NCBI RefSeq assembly: GCF_030812215.1 | Contig: NZ_JAUSSG010000003.1 | Coordinates: forward strand, 248,001 to 312,000 | Length of the DNA stretch: 64,000 nucleotides | Direction: 5' to 3' | Source of the DNA: Variovorax boronicumulans | GTDB taxonomy: Bacteria > Pseudomonadota > Gammaproteobacteria > Burkholderiales > Burkholderiaceae_C | In this document: in pieces, positions 53,052 through 63,430 of the stretch | Layout of the letters: the number at the start of each line of letters is the position of its first letter | How positions within the stretch are numbered: the first letter of the stretch is position 1 | Program-made: the position numbers and the translations under genes | The notes under the pieces: generated by a model | Database searches by the model: none | What the model was told of the DNA's origin: nothing | What the model saw: the letters and a program-made list of their open reading frames with translations, nothing else

Positions 53052-53963
53052 CTAGTCCGGCGTGACAGTGTGCTGGGCGAGCGCTTCGAGCGCCTTGACC
53101 AGCGCCGAGTGATCCGACTGCCCGTGACCGAGCGCCGCGCAGGCGTTCATCAGTTGCGCCGCACCCGCCGTCTGCGGCAGCGCCACGCCCAGCGAACGCG
53201 CGCTCTGCAGCGCGAGGTTCAGGTCCTTCTGGTGCAGCGCGATGCGGAAGCCCGGCGCGAAGGTGCGCTTGATCATCCGCTCGCCGTGCACTTCGAGAAT
53301 GCGCGAGCTCGCGAAGCCGCCCATCAGCGCCTGGCGCACCTTGGCCGGATCGGCGCCCGCCTTCGAGGCGAACAGCAGCGCTTCGCCCACCGCCGCGATG
53401 TTCAGCGCCACGATGATCTGGTTGGCCACCTTGCAGACCTGGCCGTCGCCCACGCCGCCCACCAGCGTGACGTTCTTGCCCATCTTGTCGAGCAGCGGCT
53501 TCACGCGCTCGAAGGTGCCTTCGTCGCCGCCGCACATGATCGTGAGGCTCGCGGCCTTGGCGCCGACTTCGCCGCCCGAAACCGGCGCGTCGATGTAGCC
53601 GCAACCGAGCGCGACGATGCGCTTGGCAAAGGCCTTGGTGGCGATCGGATCGATGGAGCTGCAGTCCACCACGATCTTGCCGCGCGAATCCTTCAGGCCT
53701 TCGGCCACGCCGTGCGTGCCCGGTTCGCCGAAAAGCACCTTTTCCACGTCGGGCGTGTCCGGCACCATGATGAAGATGATGTCGGCCTGGCGCGCCACTT
53801 CGGCCGCCGAGGCGCAGATCTTCGCCTTCGAGATGAAGGGCTCGGGCGTGTTGCCCTGCGTGTTCACGAAGAGCTGGTGGCCCGCATCGAGCAGGTGGCC
53901 CGCCATGGGGGCGCCCATGATGCCGAGGCCGATGAATCCGATCTTCTGGGGTGTGGTCGTCAT
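53052..53963 (-). CDS. glxR: 2-hydroxy-3-oxopropionate (tartronate semialdehyde) reductase
   Basis: The 303-residue enzyme starts 'MTTTPQKIGFIGLGIMGAPMAGHLLDAGHQLFV', the NAD(P) fold G-x-G-x-x-G of beta-hydroxyacid dehydrogenases, and includes 'FIDAPVSGGEVGAKAASLTIMCGG' in the form 'YIDAPVSGGEVGAKAASLTIM', plus the catalytic Lys motif 'GDGQVCKVANQIIVALN'. It reduces tartronate semialdehyde to D-glycerate. It is third in the gcl-hyi-glxR operon (reverse strand). Confidence 0.95.
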   Translation of the reverse strand: MTTTPQKIGFIGLGIMGAPMAGHLLDAGHQLFVNTQGNTPEPFISKAKICASAAEVARQADIIFIMVPDTPDVEKVLFGEPGTHGVAEGLKDSRGKIVVDCSSIDPIATKAFAKRIVALGCGYIDAPVSGGEVGAKAASLTIMCGGDEGTFERVKPLLDKMGKNVTLVGGVGDGQVCKVANQIIVALNIAAVGEALLFASKAGADPAKVRQALMGGFASSRILEVHGERMIKRTFAPGFRIALHQKDLNLALQSARSLGVALPQTAGAAQLMNACAALGHGQSDHSALVKALEALAQHTVTPD

Positions 53964-53995
53964 GTCTGTCGTTTCCGATTTGAAGTTGTTGTCTC

Positions 53996-54775
53996 TTATT
54001 GCGTGAGCGCTTCGCGCCAGCCGAGGCCATTCACCGTGTCGCTGCGCGGCTTGTATTCGCAGCCGATCCAGCCGTCGTAGCCCAGCGCATCGATGTGCTT
54101 GAAGAGCCACGGGTAGTTGATCTCGCCCGTGCCCGGCTCGCCGCGGCCGGGGTTGTCGGCCAGCTGGATGTGGCCGATCTGCGCGAGGTGCCTGGTCAGC
54201 GTGTTGCCGAGCTCGCCTTCCATGCGTTGTGCGTGATAGATGTCGTACTGCACCTTCAGATTGGACGAACCCACCGCCTCGATCAGCGCGAGCGCCTTGT
54301 CGGTGCGGTTCAGGTAGAACCCCGGAATGTCGAAGGTGTTGATCGGCTCTATCAGCATGCGGATGCCGGCCGCCTCGAGTTCCCGCGCGGCCAGGCGCAG
54401 GTTGTCGATCACCGTGCGGTTGACCACGTTGATGTCGGCGCCTTCGGGCACCTTGCCGATCAGGCAATTGACCTGCGGGCAGCCGAGCGCGGTCGCGTAG
54501 TCGATCGCCATGCCGATGCCTTCGGCGAATTCGCCGGTGCGGTCGGGGTGGCAGGCGATGCCGCGCTCGCCCTTGTCCCAGTCGCCGGCCGGCAGGTTGT
54601 GCAGCACCTGCTGCAAGCCGTTGGCGCGCAGGGCCGCGGCGAGTTCCTTTTTCTCGAAGGGGTAGGGGAAGAGGTATTCCACTCCCTTGAAGCCCGCCTT
54701 GGCGGCGGCTTCGAAGCGTTGCATGAACGGCAGCTCGGTGAAGAGCATCGTGAGGTTGGCTGCGAACTTGGGCAT
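53996..54775 (-). CDS. hyi: hydroxypyruvate isomerase
   Basis: The 259-residue TIM-barrel enzyme begins 'MPKFAANLTMLFTELPFMQRFEAAAKAGFKGVEYLFPYP' and has 'LIEPINTFDIPGFYLN', 'KVQYDIYHAQRMEGELGNTL', 'GHIQLADNPGRGEPGTGEINYPWLF', and the two catalytic Glu of the family. It interconverts hydroxypyruvate and tartronate semialdehyde. It is 32 bases before glxR and 20 bases after gcl. Confidence 0.95.
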   Translation of the reverse strand: MPKFAANLTMLFTELPFMQRFEAAAKAGFKGVEYLFPYPFEKKELAAALRANGLQQVLHNLPAGDWDKGERGIACHPDRTGEFAEGIGMAIDYATALGCPQVNCLIGKVPEGADINVVNRTVIDNLRLAARELEAAGIRMLIEPINTFDIPGFYLNRTDKALALIEAVGSSNLKVQYDIYHAQRMEGELGNTLTRHLAQIGHIQLADNPGRGEPGTGEINYPWLFKHIDALGYDGWIGCEYKPRSDTVNGLGWREALTQ

Positions 54776-54795
54776 GTGCGTGTCTCCTTGTTCGC

Positions 54796-56589
<1,794 letters not shown>

Positions 56590-56666
56590 GGGACTGTCTC
56601 CGTTAAGTGACGTCCACTGTAGGAAGCGGGGGGCATTCGAAGAAGACGGCTGGGGACCATAAAACC

Positions 56667-56683
56667 TATTCCGTGGCGGAATA
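56667..56683. promoter_or_regulatory. dyad operator between gcl and the LysR gene
   Basis: TATTCCG-TGG-CGGAATA (56667-56683) is a perfect 7-3-7 inverted repeat, 18 bases before the LysR ATG and about 80 bases before gcl. It includes the T-N11-A core of LysR boxes, so it is the likely site for the divergently coded regulator, repressing its own gene and setting gcl expression. Confidence 0.7.
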
Positions 56684-56701
56684 ACTGGCTACGATGCGCC
56701 A

Positions 56702-57604
56702 ATGGACAGATTGTTGGCAATGGAGATGTTCGTGCGCGTGGTCGAGACCGGCAGCTTCTCGAAAGCAGCGCGCGAATTCAACACCACGCAACCCACCGTG
56801 ACCAAGCAGATCGCGGCAACGGAAACGCGGCTGAAGGTTCGGCTGCTCAACCGCAACACGCGGGGCGTGAGCCTTACCGAGCCGGGCGCGCTCTACTACG
56901 AGAAGTGCAAGACCATCGTGCGCGATGCCGAGGAGGCCGACAGCATCGTGCAATTGCGGCAGAACCAGGCGCAGGGCCTGCTGCGCGTGGGCACTTCGGT
57001 GGCGTTCGGGCGGCGCGTGGTGGTGCCGCTGGCGCTCGAATACATGCGCCGGCATCCGCAGGTGCAGCTCGACCTGAGCTTCGAGGACCGCTACGTCGAT
57101 CTCATCGCGCAGGGCATCGACGTGGCGATCCGCATGGGCAAGCTGGCCGATTCGTCGCTGGGCGCGCGCTACCTCGGCGCGAACCCATGGGTCATGGTGG
57201 CGGCGCCGGGCTACCTGAAGAAGCACGGCACGCCAAGGCGCGCGCAGGACCTGGGCGCGCACGTGGCGCTCATCTACAGCAGCGTGGTGGGCGACGAGTT
57301 CTGGCGCATGCACACGCCCAAGGGCGAACCGGTGACGGTGCCGGTCTCGGGGCGCTTTCGCTCGAACAACCTCTCGGCCGTGCTGGCGGCCGCGCGCGAC
57401 GGGCTGGGCATTGCGCTCATGCCGCGCTACGTGGCGAGCGAATCGATGGCGGCGGGCAAGGTGGTCGCGGTGCTCGGCGACCATGCGCTGCCCGAGCAGG
57501 AAATCCACGCCGTCTTTCCCTCGCCCAAGCTGGTGCCGGGCAAGGTGTCGGGCTTCGTGGCGTTCCTGCAGGGGCGGTTCGACGAAGGCTGGTGGGCGGC
57601 CTGA
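56702..57604 (+). CDS. LysR family regulator of the gcl operon
   Basis: The 300-residue product begins 'MDRLLAMEMFVRVVETGSFSKAAREFNTTQPTVTKQIAATETRLKVRLLNRNTRGVSLTEPG', the LysR winged helix, with effector domain 'GLLRVGTSVAFGRRVVVPLALEYMRRHPQVQLDLSFEDRYVDLIAQGIDVAIRMGKLADSSLGAR'. It is of the CrgA/DsdC-like short type ('MDRL..M..FV.V...GSFS'). Divergent from gcl, with the dyad at 56667 between them. Confidence 0.95.
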   Translation: MDRLLAMEMFVRVVETGSFSKAAREFNTTQPTVTKQIAATETRLKVRLLNRNTRGVSLTEPGALYYEKCKTIVRDAEEADSIVQLRQNQAQGLLRVGTSVAFGRRVVVPLALEYMRRHPQVQLDLSFEDRYVDLIAQGIDVAIRMGKLADSSLGARYLGANPWVMVAAPGYLKKHGTPRRAQDLGAHVALIYSSVVGDEFWRMHTPKGEPVTVPVSGRFRSNNLSAVLAAARDGLGIALMPRYVASESMAAGKVVAVLGDHALPEQEIHAVFPSPKLVPGKVSGFVAFLQGRFDEGWWAA

Positions 57605-57623
57605 ACTTCTTTCCTTCTTCTCT

Positions 57624-59120
57624 TCAGGCTGGCACGAAGGCACCGTGCAGGCCCAGCGGCAGCGCGTAAGGCAGCGTGGCCTGCGCTACCGGTCCGGCCG
57701 CCAGGTGGTCGGCCGCGAAGCACGACAGTACCGTCTTCTGCCGGCCGAAGTCGAATGCCGTGCCCAGCACCCAGCCCGGCTTCGGGCCCTCCGGCACGAA
57801 GACATGCTCTTCCACGATGGCCTCTGCGCCGTAGCTGAAGCGCTGGCTGCGGCCGCTTTCGACATCGGTGCGCGCGACGGCGCCGAAGCCCGGCATGCCG
57901 GGGCGCATCTGTGTCGCGTGAACCACCTGGCGGTGGCGCAGGCCGACGCGACGCGGATCGATGCGCGGAAACTCCGCCTCCAGCGGCAATGCCTTCTGCG
58001 TGGCCTCGCCCGTGCCGAGGTTCAGCGAGGCGACGGTCAGGTGCGGGCGGGTGCTTCTTGCAACGCGTGCGCGCATCAGTTCGCGGTTGGTCGTGAACAC
58101 CGAATCGGCGTTGTCCGAACGCACGTAGTCGATGTGGACCTGCGTGCCGCGCGGCGTGTCTTCTTCCCAGGCGTTGCCCACATGGAACAGGAAGCCGGCT
58201 GGCAGCGTCAGCATCTGGCGCTTGTCCCAGTCCTGCTTGTCGATCACCAGCGCGCGCATGCCGAGTTCGGGCCGCCAGACATGCGCATCCAGAAAGCTCG
58301 CGCCGGCTTCCTTGCGCTTGCCGTCGTAGACCAGCGGCGGCATCAGGAACACCAGGTGCCGCTCGGTCACGGCGAAGTCGTGGACCATCGCGATGTCGGG
58401 CACCGACACCGCGGCTGCGCGCCGCAACGCGCCGTCGGCGCCGATCTCGTACAGCGCCATCAGGCCCTGCCTGTTGCTGATGCCGAAGTTCCAGACCGTG
58501 CCGTCCGGGTCCACCTTGGGGTGGGCCGAGAAGGGCATTCCCGCGAGGTCGGGGCGCCAGGTCTTCACGCCCAGCGTGTCCAGCGTGCGCGCGTCGATGC
58601 GGGTGGCCGAGCCGCCTTCCCACAGCGCCAGCACCTCGCCCTGCAGCGGCAGCACGCTGGTGTTGGCGACGTTGATGCTGTCGGCCGAGGTCGGCGATTC
58701 GACGCCCGGCGGCACGGTGCCGAAGGCCTCGAACAGGCGGCGTCCGGCCTTCACTTCGGCCACGCGCTTGGGGGTGGCGACATAGCGGCCCTGGTGGCGC
58801 ACGTCGGCGCCGTCGATCACGAAGCGATGCACCATGCCGTCGCCGTCGAACCAGTGGTGGTAGCGCTCGCCGCCCAGGTCGTGGCCTGCCGGACCGATGC
58901 GGAACAGCGTGCCGGCGACGGCGTCGGGGAAGCGCCCGCGCACTGTGGCGCGGGTCAGCGGAAGGTCGTTCGGCGGTGTGGCGAAGCCGGTCTTCCAGGG
59001 CGCGTCGGCGGCCTCGAAGTCGGCCTGCCAGTCGTCCTTGCCGGCAGCGCGCGCCAGGGGCGCAAGAAGGGAGAGCGCGCCGGCCGAAGCCAGCAGTCGC
59101 ATGAGTTCGCGTCTTTGCAT
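57624..59120 (-). CDS. carotenoid oxygenase family protein with Tat-type signal
   Basis: The 498-residue product starts at ATG 59120 with 'MQRRELMRLLASAGALSLLAPLARAA', a twin-arginine-type export signal. The seven-bladed propeller of carotenoid cleavage oxygenases follows, with His ligands in 'HHWFDGDGMVHRF', 'PFSAHPKVDPDGTVWNFG', 'IAMVHDFAVTERHLVFLMPP' and the last near 'ALPLGLHGAFVPA'. Family members split carotenoids, stilbenes or lignostilbene-type double bonds with Fe(II). Periplasmic export points to an external substrate such as a plant-derived aromatic. It lies 7 bases after the DUF2141 gene. Confidence 0.9.
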   Translation of the reverse strand: MQRRELMRLLASAGALSLLAPLARAAGKDDWQADFEAADAPWKTGFATPPNDLPLTRATVRGRFPDAVAGTLFRIGPAGHDLGGERYHHWFDGDGMVHRFVIDGADVRHQGRYVATPKRVAEVKAGRRLFEAFGTVPPGVESPTSADSINVANTSVLPLQGEVLALWEGGSATRIDARTLDTLGVKTWRPDLAGMPFSAHPKVDPDGTVWNFGISNRQGLMALYEIGADGALRRAAAVSVPDIAMVHDFAVTERHLVFLMPPLVYDGKRKEAGASFLDAHVWRPELGMRALVIDKQDWDKRQMLTLPAGFLFHVGNAWEEDTPRGTQVHIDYVRSDNADSVFTTNRELMRARVARSTRPHLTVASLNLGTGEATQKALPLEAEFPRIDPRRVGLRHRQVVHATQMRPGMPGFGAVARTDVESGRSQRFSYGAEAIVEEHVFVPEGPKPGWVLGTAFDFGRQKTVLSCFAADHLAAGPVAQATLPYALPLGLHGAFVPA

Positions 59121-59127
59121 GGCGGCC

Positions 59128-59562
59128 TCAGCGCAGGTGGATGACGGTTTGCAGGTCGGCATCGACGCCGATCGCGGCGGCGTCGAACTCGGGCGGGCCG
59201 AGATTGCCCTTGGCATCGTTCGAGAAGCCGTAGCGTTCGGTCGGCATGCCGAAGAGGTTGGTGTCCAGCTTGCCGTTGCCGTTCTCGTCCGCGAACACAC
59301 GCACCGCATAGCGCCCCGATGCCAGCCCGGGGAACACGAGCTGTGCCGTGCCGGCGCGCATCGGCACCATTTGCGAGGCCAGCGCGGTGCCAGCGAAGCC
59401 GGCGGCGCTGCCGTAGAGCGCGACGTACAGCGTGGCGTCGGCGGCGGGGCCGTCGGCCACGCTCAGGCGCAGGTCGGCGGCGAGTGCGCCCAGCGGCGCG
59501 AGGAGGGCGGCGGCGCATATCGCGCGCACGGCCGGGCGGGAAGGGAGAGCGAAAGGACGCAT
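59128..59562 (-). CDS. DUF2141 domain exported protein
   Basis: The 144-residue product begins with a signal peptide (MRPFALPSRPAVRAICAAALLAPLGALA) and has the DUF2141 core: 'DATLYVALYGSAAGFAGTA', 'FPGLASGRYAVRVFADENGNGKLDTNLFGMPTERYGFSNDAKGNLGPPEFDAAAI', with the D-x-N-x-N-G-x-x-D Ca-binding-like loop. Function unknown. It is co-transcribed with the carotenoid oxygenase 7 bases downstream, a recurring pair in proteobacteria. Confidence 0.85.
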   Translation of the reverse strand: MRPFALPSRPAVRAICAAALLAPLGALAADLRLSVADGPAADATLYVALYGSAAGFAGTALASQMVPMRAGTAQLVFPGLASGRYAVRVFADENGNGKLDTNLFGMPTERYGFSNDAKGNLGPPEFDAAAIGVDADLQTVIHLR

Positions 59563-59707
59563 GGCAGGCCTCGTTGCAGTGAAGAGGCCCCGACGATCCC
59601 GCAGGCGCCGGGCGGTGCCCAGCGGCATGCGACGAAATGCGGAAATGCGTGCGCGAAATGCACCAAGTGCGCGTGGCCGGCGCGAGAAGCGCCGCACCCT
59701 GCCGGGT

Positions 59708-60841
59708 TCAGCCCTTCTTGCGGCTCTCGGGCAGGGCGGCCGGGTCGGCGGCTTCCGGCGTCTGCGGCGGCTCGATCGTCTGGTGGCCGTTGCCCACGTG
59801 GCCCGAGTCCGCGAACAGGCTCCACGCCGCCATGAACAGCGCCGCGATCACCGGCCCGATCACGAAGCCGTTGATGCCGAAGATCGCCATGCCGCCGATG
59901 GTGGACATCAGCACGATGTAGTCGGGCATCTGCGTGTCCTTGCCCACCAGCACGGGGCGCAGGATGTTGTCGACCAGGCCGATCACGAACACGCCCACGA
60001 AGATCAGCACGCCACCCTGCCAGAAGTGCCCGGTGGCCAGGAAGTAGATGGCCACCGGCCCCCAGATGAGCGCCGCACCCACCGCGGGCAGGAGCGACAG
60101 GAAGGCCATCAGCACCGCCCACAGCAGCGCGCCCTGCACGCCGAGGAACCAGAACGCCAGGCCGCCGATGGTGCCCTGCGCGATGGCCACCGCCACGTTG
60201 CCCTTCACGGTGGCGCGGATCACGGTGGTGAACTTGTTCAGCAGGTAGTGCGTGTGCGGCTTGGCGAGCGGCACGGCGTCGCGCATGGTCTTGGAGAGCG
60301 TCGCGCCGTCGCGCACCAGGAAGTACAAGAGGTACAGCATCACGAAGAAGCTGACCACGAAATCGAAGGTGTTCTGCCCGATGGTGAGCGCCTGGCCCGC
60401 GATGAGCTGGCTGCCCTGCGCCGCGCCGGCCGAGATGCGCGCCTGCCAGGCGGCGGCGTCGCCGAGGTTGAAGCGCTCCACCAGGTTCAGGAGCCACTGC
60501 GGCGTGGCCGCGAGGATCTGCTGGAAGTACTGCGCGAAGTTGATCTGCCCCGAGCGGATGTTCTGCGTGACCAGCGCGATCTCCTGCACCAGCGACACGC
60601 CGACCATGGCCAGCGGGAGGATCACGATGAAGAGGCAGATGGCCAGCGTAGAGAGCGCTGCAGCGTTGCGCTTGCCCGGCATTTTCTTCAGCAGCCACTT
60701 GTAGAGCGGCGTGAACAGGATCGCCAGTGCCACGCCCCACAGCACCGCGCCGAAGAACGGCAGCAGCACCCAGACGAAGGCGACGGTGACGGCGGCGAGC
60801 AGGGCGAGGAACACGCCGCGCTGGAGTTGGGGTGAGTTCAT
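59708..60841 (-). CDS. AI-2E family transporter
   Basis: The 377-residue membrane protein has eight hydrophobic segments in the UPF0118/PerM pattern: an N-terminal pair ('GVFLALLAAVTVAFVWVLLPFFGAVLWGVALAILFTPLY'), a long soluble loop (about residues 70-190), then 'FVVSFFVMLYLLYFLVRDGATL' and the C-terminal bundle 'PVLVGKDTQMPDYIVLMSTIGGMAIFGINGFVIGPVIAALFMAAW'. Family members export small molecules or ions; AI-2 export is only shown for a few. It has no partner genes beside it. Confidence 0.9.
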   Translation of the reverse strand: MNSPQLQRGVFLALLAAVTVAFVWVLLPFFGAVLWGVALAILFTPLYKWLLKKMPGKRNAAALSTLAICLFIVILPLAMVGVSLVQEIALVTQNIRSGQINFAQYFQQILAATPQWLLNLVERFNLGDAAAWQARISAGAAQGSQLIAGQALTIGQNTFDFVVSFFVMLYLLYFLVRDGATLSKTMRDAVPLAKPHTHYLLNKFTTVIRATVKGNVAVAIAQGTIGGLAFWFLGVQGALLWAVLMAFLSLLPAVGAALIWGPVAIYFLATGHFWQGGVLIFVGVFVIGLVDNILRPVLVGKDTQMPDYIVLMSTIGGMAIFGINGFVIGPVIAALFMAAWSLFADSGHVGNGHQTIEPPQTPEAADPAALPESRKKG

Positions 60842-61009
60842 AAGTGTCTCGGACTGTAGCCGAGCACGAAGGCGCCATCCTGTCAGCGGGCACGCCCTTG
60901 TGCGGGGCGGCGGAGGGGAGGGGGCGAATTCGCCTGTAGCTGCTGCCAGACGGTCGCCGCGTGCTATCTCATCGATAGCGCGCTGCGGTACTAATGCACA
61001 GCGTCGGCG

Positions 61010-61714
61010 TCAACGTTTGGCGCGCGGCAGGGCGATCGGTGCCAGCGTGGCACGCAAGCGGCTCGGCGCATCGGGCTCGGCTGTGGCTTCGACTTCGAGC
61101 GCGCGCTCGACATTGCCGATGTGCTCCAGCATCAGGCGGCGCGCCTTGTCGGTATCGCCCTCCTCGAGCGCCGCGACGATGGCGCCGTGCTCGGCGCACG
61201 ACTGCCCGGCCTCGTGCTTGGACTGGTAGAGCGTGGCAGCCAGCGTGGTGCGCGCCGTGAGGTCGCGCAGCACGTCGACCAGCAACTGATGCCCCATCTG
61301 CTCGGCGAGGCAGACATGGAAGTCGGCGAGCAGGAAGGCCCGCGTGGCGGCATCGGCGCCCTCGATGGCGCGCTGCTCGTCGGCGATATGGTCGCGCAGC
61401 TTGCGGATCACCTTGCCGAGTGGCCGGCCCTCGCTCGCGGCCAGGATGCCGGCCTCGACGATGCGGCGGGCCGAGAAGGCATCGCGCGCTTCCTCGGCCG
61501 AAGGCTCCACCACGTACCAGCCGCGGCGCGACTGCACCTCGACGAAGCCGCGCGCCTGCAACTGCATGAGTGCCTCGCGCACCATGGTGCGGCTCACCGC
61601 AAAGTTCTCGGCCAGGGCTTGCTCGCCCAGCCGCTCGCCCGGCGCGAGCTTCTGCGCGAGGATCGCCTCGACGACGCGCTCGGCGATGGCGGTGGGGCTG
61701 ACGTCGGTGGCCAT
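61010..61714 (-). CDS. GntR family regulator, FCD-domain type
   Basis: The 234-residue product has a GntR winged helix 'MATDVSPTAIAERVVEAILAQKLAPGERLGEQALAENFAVSRTMVREALMQLQARGFVEVQSRRGWYV' (about residues 1-67) and an all-helical FCD domain binding metal and a carboxylate: 'AFSARRIVEAGILAASEG', 'DFHVCLAEQMGHQLLVDVLRDL', 'CAEHGAIVAALEEGDTDKARRLMLEHIGNVE' (His ligands). It lies 7 bases after the dicarboxylate carrier gene and probably represses that operon through the two operators at 63095-63127. Confidence 0.95.
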   Translation of the reverse strand: MATDVSPTAIAERVVEAILAQKLAPGERLGEQALAENFAVSRTMVREALMQLQARGFVEVQSRRGWYVVEPSAEEARDAFSARRIVEAGILAASEGRPLGKVIRKLRDHIADEQRAIEGADAATRAFLLADFHVCLAEQMGHQLLVDVLRDLTARTTLAATLYQSKHEAGQSCAEHGAIVAALEEGDTDKARRLMLEHIGNVERALEVEATAEPDAPSRLRATLAPIALPRAKR

Positions 61715-61721
61715 TTGTTTT

Positions 61722-63062
61722 TCAGTGGGCGGAGGAAGCTGCAGTGCCGGTGTTTACCACGGGCGCCGCGGGCGTCTCGGCCAGCGGCTCGTCGTCGGGC
61801 GAGTAGGTGCCGTCGAGCACCGCATGTGCGCGGTCGCGGTCGATGTCCCCTTCCCACGCCGCGATCGCCACCGTGGCCACGCAGTTGCCGATCAGGTTGC
61901 CCAGCGCGCGGGCGATGCCCATGAACCAGTCCACCGACAGCACCAGCACGAGGCCGATGGCCGGGATCGCCGGAATCGCATGCAGCGTCGCTGCCAGCAC
62001 CACGATGGCCGAACCCGGCACGCCGTGCGCGCCCTTGGAGGTGACCAGCGCGATCGCAAGAATCGTGAGCAGGTCCGCCATCGAGATAGGCGTGTTGGTG
62101 GCCTGCGCGATGAACACCGCTGCGAGGGTGATGTAGATCGAGAAGGCGTCGAGGTTGAATGAGTAGCCCGTCGGAATCACCAGGCCCACCGTCGAGTCGC
62201 GAATGCCCATGCGGCGCAGCTTGGCCATGATCTGCGGCAGCACGCTGTCCGACGAGGTGGTGGCGAACACGATGGCGAGCTCTTCGCGCAGGTACCGCAG
62301 CAGCTTCCAGAGGCTGAAGCCCGACATGCGCATCACCAGCCCCAGCACCACGAACACGAAGACCAGCACCGCGCCGTAGAAGAGGGCGACCAGCATGCCC
62401 AGCTGCTTGAGCGAGCCGATGCCGTACTGCCCCACCGTGAACGCGATGGCGCCCAGCACGCCCAGCGGCGCCAGCTTGATGATGATTCCCATGATCTTGA
62501 AGAGCACCAGAGAGAGCGCATCCACCACCACCGCCACCGGCTTGCCGCGATCGCCCAGGAGCGACAGCGCGCAGCCGAACAGCACCGCGAACAGCAGCAC
62601 CTGCAGCACGTCGCCCGTGGCGAAGGCGTTGACCACCGTGGTGGGAATCAGCTTCATCAGGAACTCGACCGTGCCGCCGCTGGTGAGCTTGTCGGCGTTC
62701 GATGCATAGGCGCTCATCGCGGCCGGGTCGAGCTTGGCCGGGTCCACGTTCATGCCCACGCCCGGCTGGAACACGAAGGCCAGCACCAGGCCCATGGCGA
62801 GGGCGATGGTGGTGAGCACCTCGAAGTAGATGAGCGCCTTGACGCCCACGCGCCCCACGCGCTTCAGGTCGCCCGCACCCGCGATGCCGTGCACGACGAC
62901 GCAGAACACCAGCACCGGGATGATCATCTTGATCAGCTTGATGAAGCCGTCACCCAGCGGCTTGAGCTTGACGGCGTACTCGGGCCAGAAGAGGCCGGCG
63001 AGCACGCCCAGCACCAGCGCGATGACCACCTGACCGAAGAGCGATTTGGCGAAGCGAGGCAT
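61722..63062 (-). CDS. dctA: dicarboxylate/amino acid:cation symporter (DctA family)
   Basis: The 446-residue carrier begins 'MPRFAKSLFGQVVIALVLGVLAGLFWPEYAVKLKPLGDGFIKLIKMIIPVLVFCVVVHGIAGAGDLKRVGRVG', typical of DctA (C4-dicarboxylate:H+ symport). It has the two hairpin motifs 'ATTSSDSVLPQIMAKLRRMG' (Ser-rich reentrant loop) and 'PTGYSFNLDAFSIYITLAAVFIAQATN', plus 'TSKGAHGVPGSAIVVLAATLHAIP'. It takes up succinate, malate, fumarate or related acids. The GntR gene is co-transcribed. The start is preceded by AGGAG. Confidence 0.95.
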   Translation of the reverse strand: MPRFAKSLFGQVVIALVLGVLAGLFWPEYAVKLKPLGDGFIKLIKMIIPVLVFCVVVHGIAGAGDLKRVGRVGVKALIYFEVLTTIALAMGLVLAFVFQPGVGMNVDPAKLDPAAMSAYASNADKLTSGGTVEFLMKLIPTTVVNAFATGDVLQVLLFAVLFGCALSLLGDRGKPVAVVVDALSLVLFKIMGIIIKLAPLGVLGAIAFTVGQYGIGSLKQLGMLVALFYGAVLVFVFVVLGLVMRMSGFSLWKLLRYLREELAIVFATTSSDSVLPQIMAKLRRMGIRDSTVGLVIPTGYSFNLDAFSIYITLAAVFIAQATNTPISMADLLTILAIALVTSKGAHGVPGSAIVVLAATLHAIPAIPAIGLVLVLSVDWFMGIARALGNLIGNCVATVAIAAWEGDIDRDRAHAVLDGTYSPDDEPLAETPAAPVVNTGTAASSAH

Positions 63063-63094
63063 GGGAGTCTCCTGTCTTTATGTCTTGTCGAGGG

Positions 63095-63127
63095 TTGCAT
63101 GCAAGCGTCGCTTTTTCTTGCATACAA
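63095..63127. promoter_or_regulatory. twin GntR (FCD-type) operators upstream of dctA
   Basis: TTGCATGCAA (63095-63104, a perfect palindrome) and TTGCATACAA (63118-63127, one mismatch) lie 33 to 65 bases upstream of the dctA ATG, with a 23-bp period. The TTGnATnCAA form matches the half-site style of FadR/FCD-type GntR repressors, and the GntR gene is the second gene of this operon. This strongly suggests feedback control. Confidence 0.75.
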
Positions 63128-63169
63128 GAAATGTAGGCAAGAAGGTTTCGGGAGTGGCAGAGGGTATTC

Positions 63170-63194
63170 CCGGGCCCTGAGATGCCCGGTTTTT
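63170..63194 (+). terminator. orphan terminator-like hairpin upstream of the RHS gene
   Basis: CCGGGC (63170-63175) and GCCCGG (63184-63189) form a six-bp stem with an eight-base loop, followed directly by TTTTT (63190-63194). It is oriented for + strand transcripts but no + strand gene lies upstream, so it may end a small leader RNA or antisense transcript from the dctA operator region, or be chance. The rest of the 368-base gap (63063-63430) holds the dctA operators, then an AT-richer stretch (about 63235-63290 and TATATACAGATAGA near 63402) that may hold the RHS gene promoter. Confidence 0.35.
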
Positions 63195-63430
63195 GCAGCC
63201 GAGGCCTCGCCGGCATCGCTCGCCCACTTCGCCGGAGCAACAAAACCGCAACATTGCTAAACAAATTCCCAAATCTCTGGATGTATTGGTCAAGAACCGT
63301 GCGCCAACCCCAGGAGGGGAGTTGGCGGCCTCCCGGACATCACCCCGGGTTTCGGGTCCGCTGTGCGAAGCGGGTTCGAGCAGGCCAAAGCGCAGTTCGC
63401 TTCTATATACAGATAGACAGGCGGCACAAA

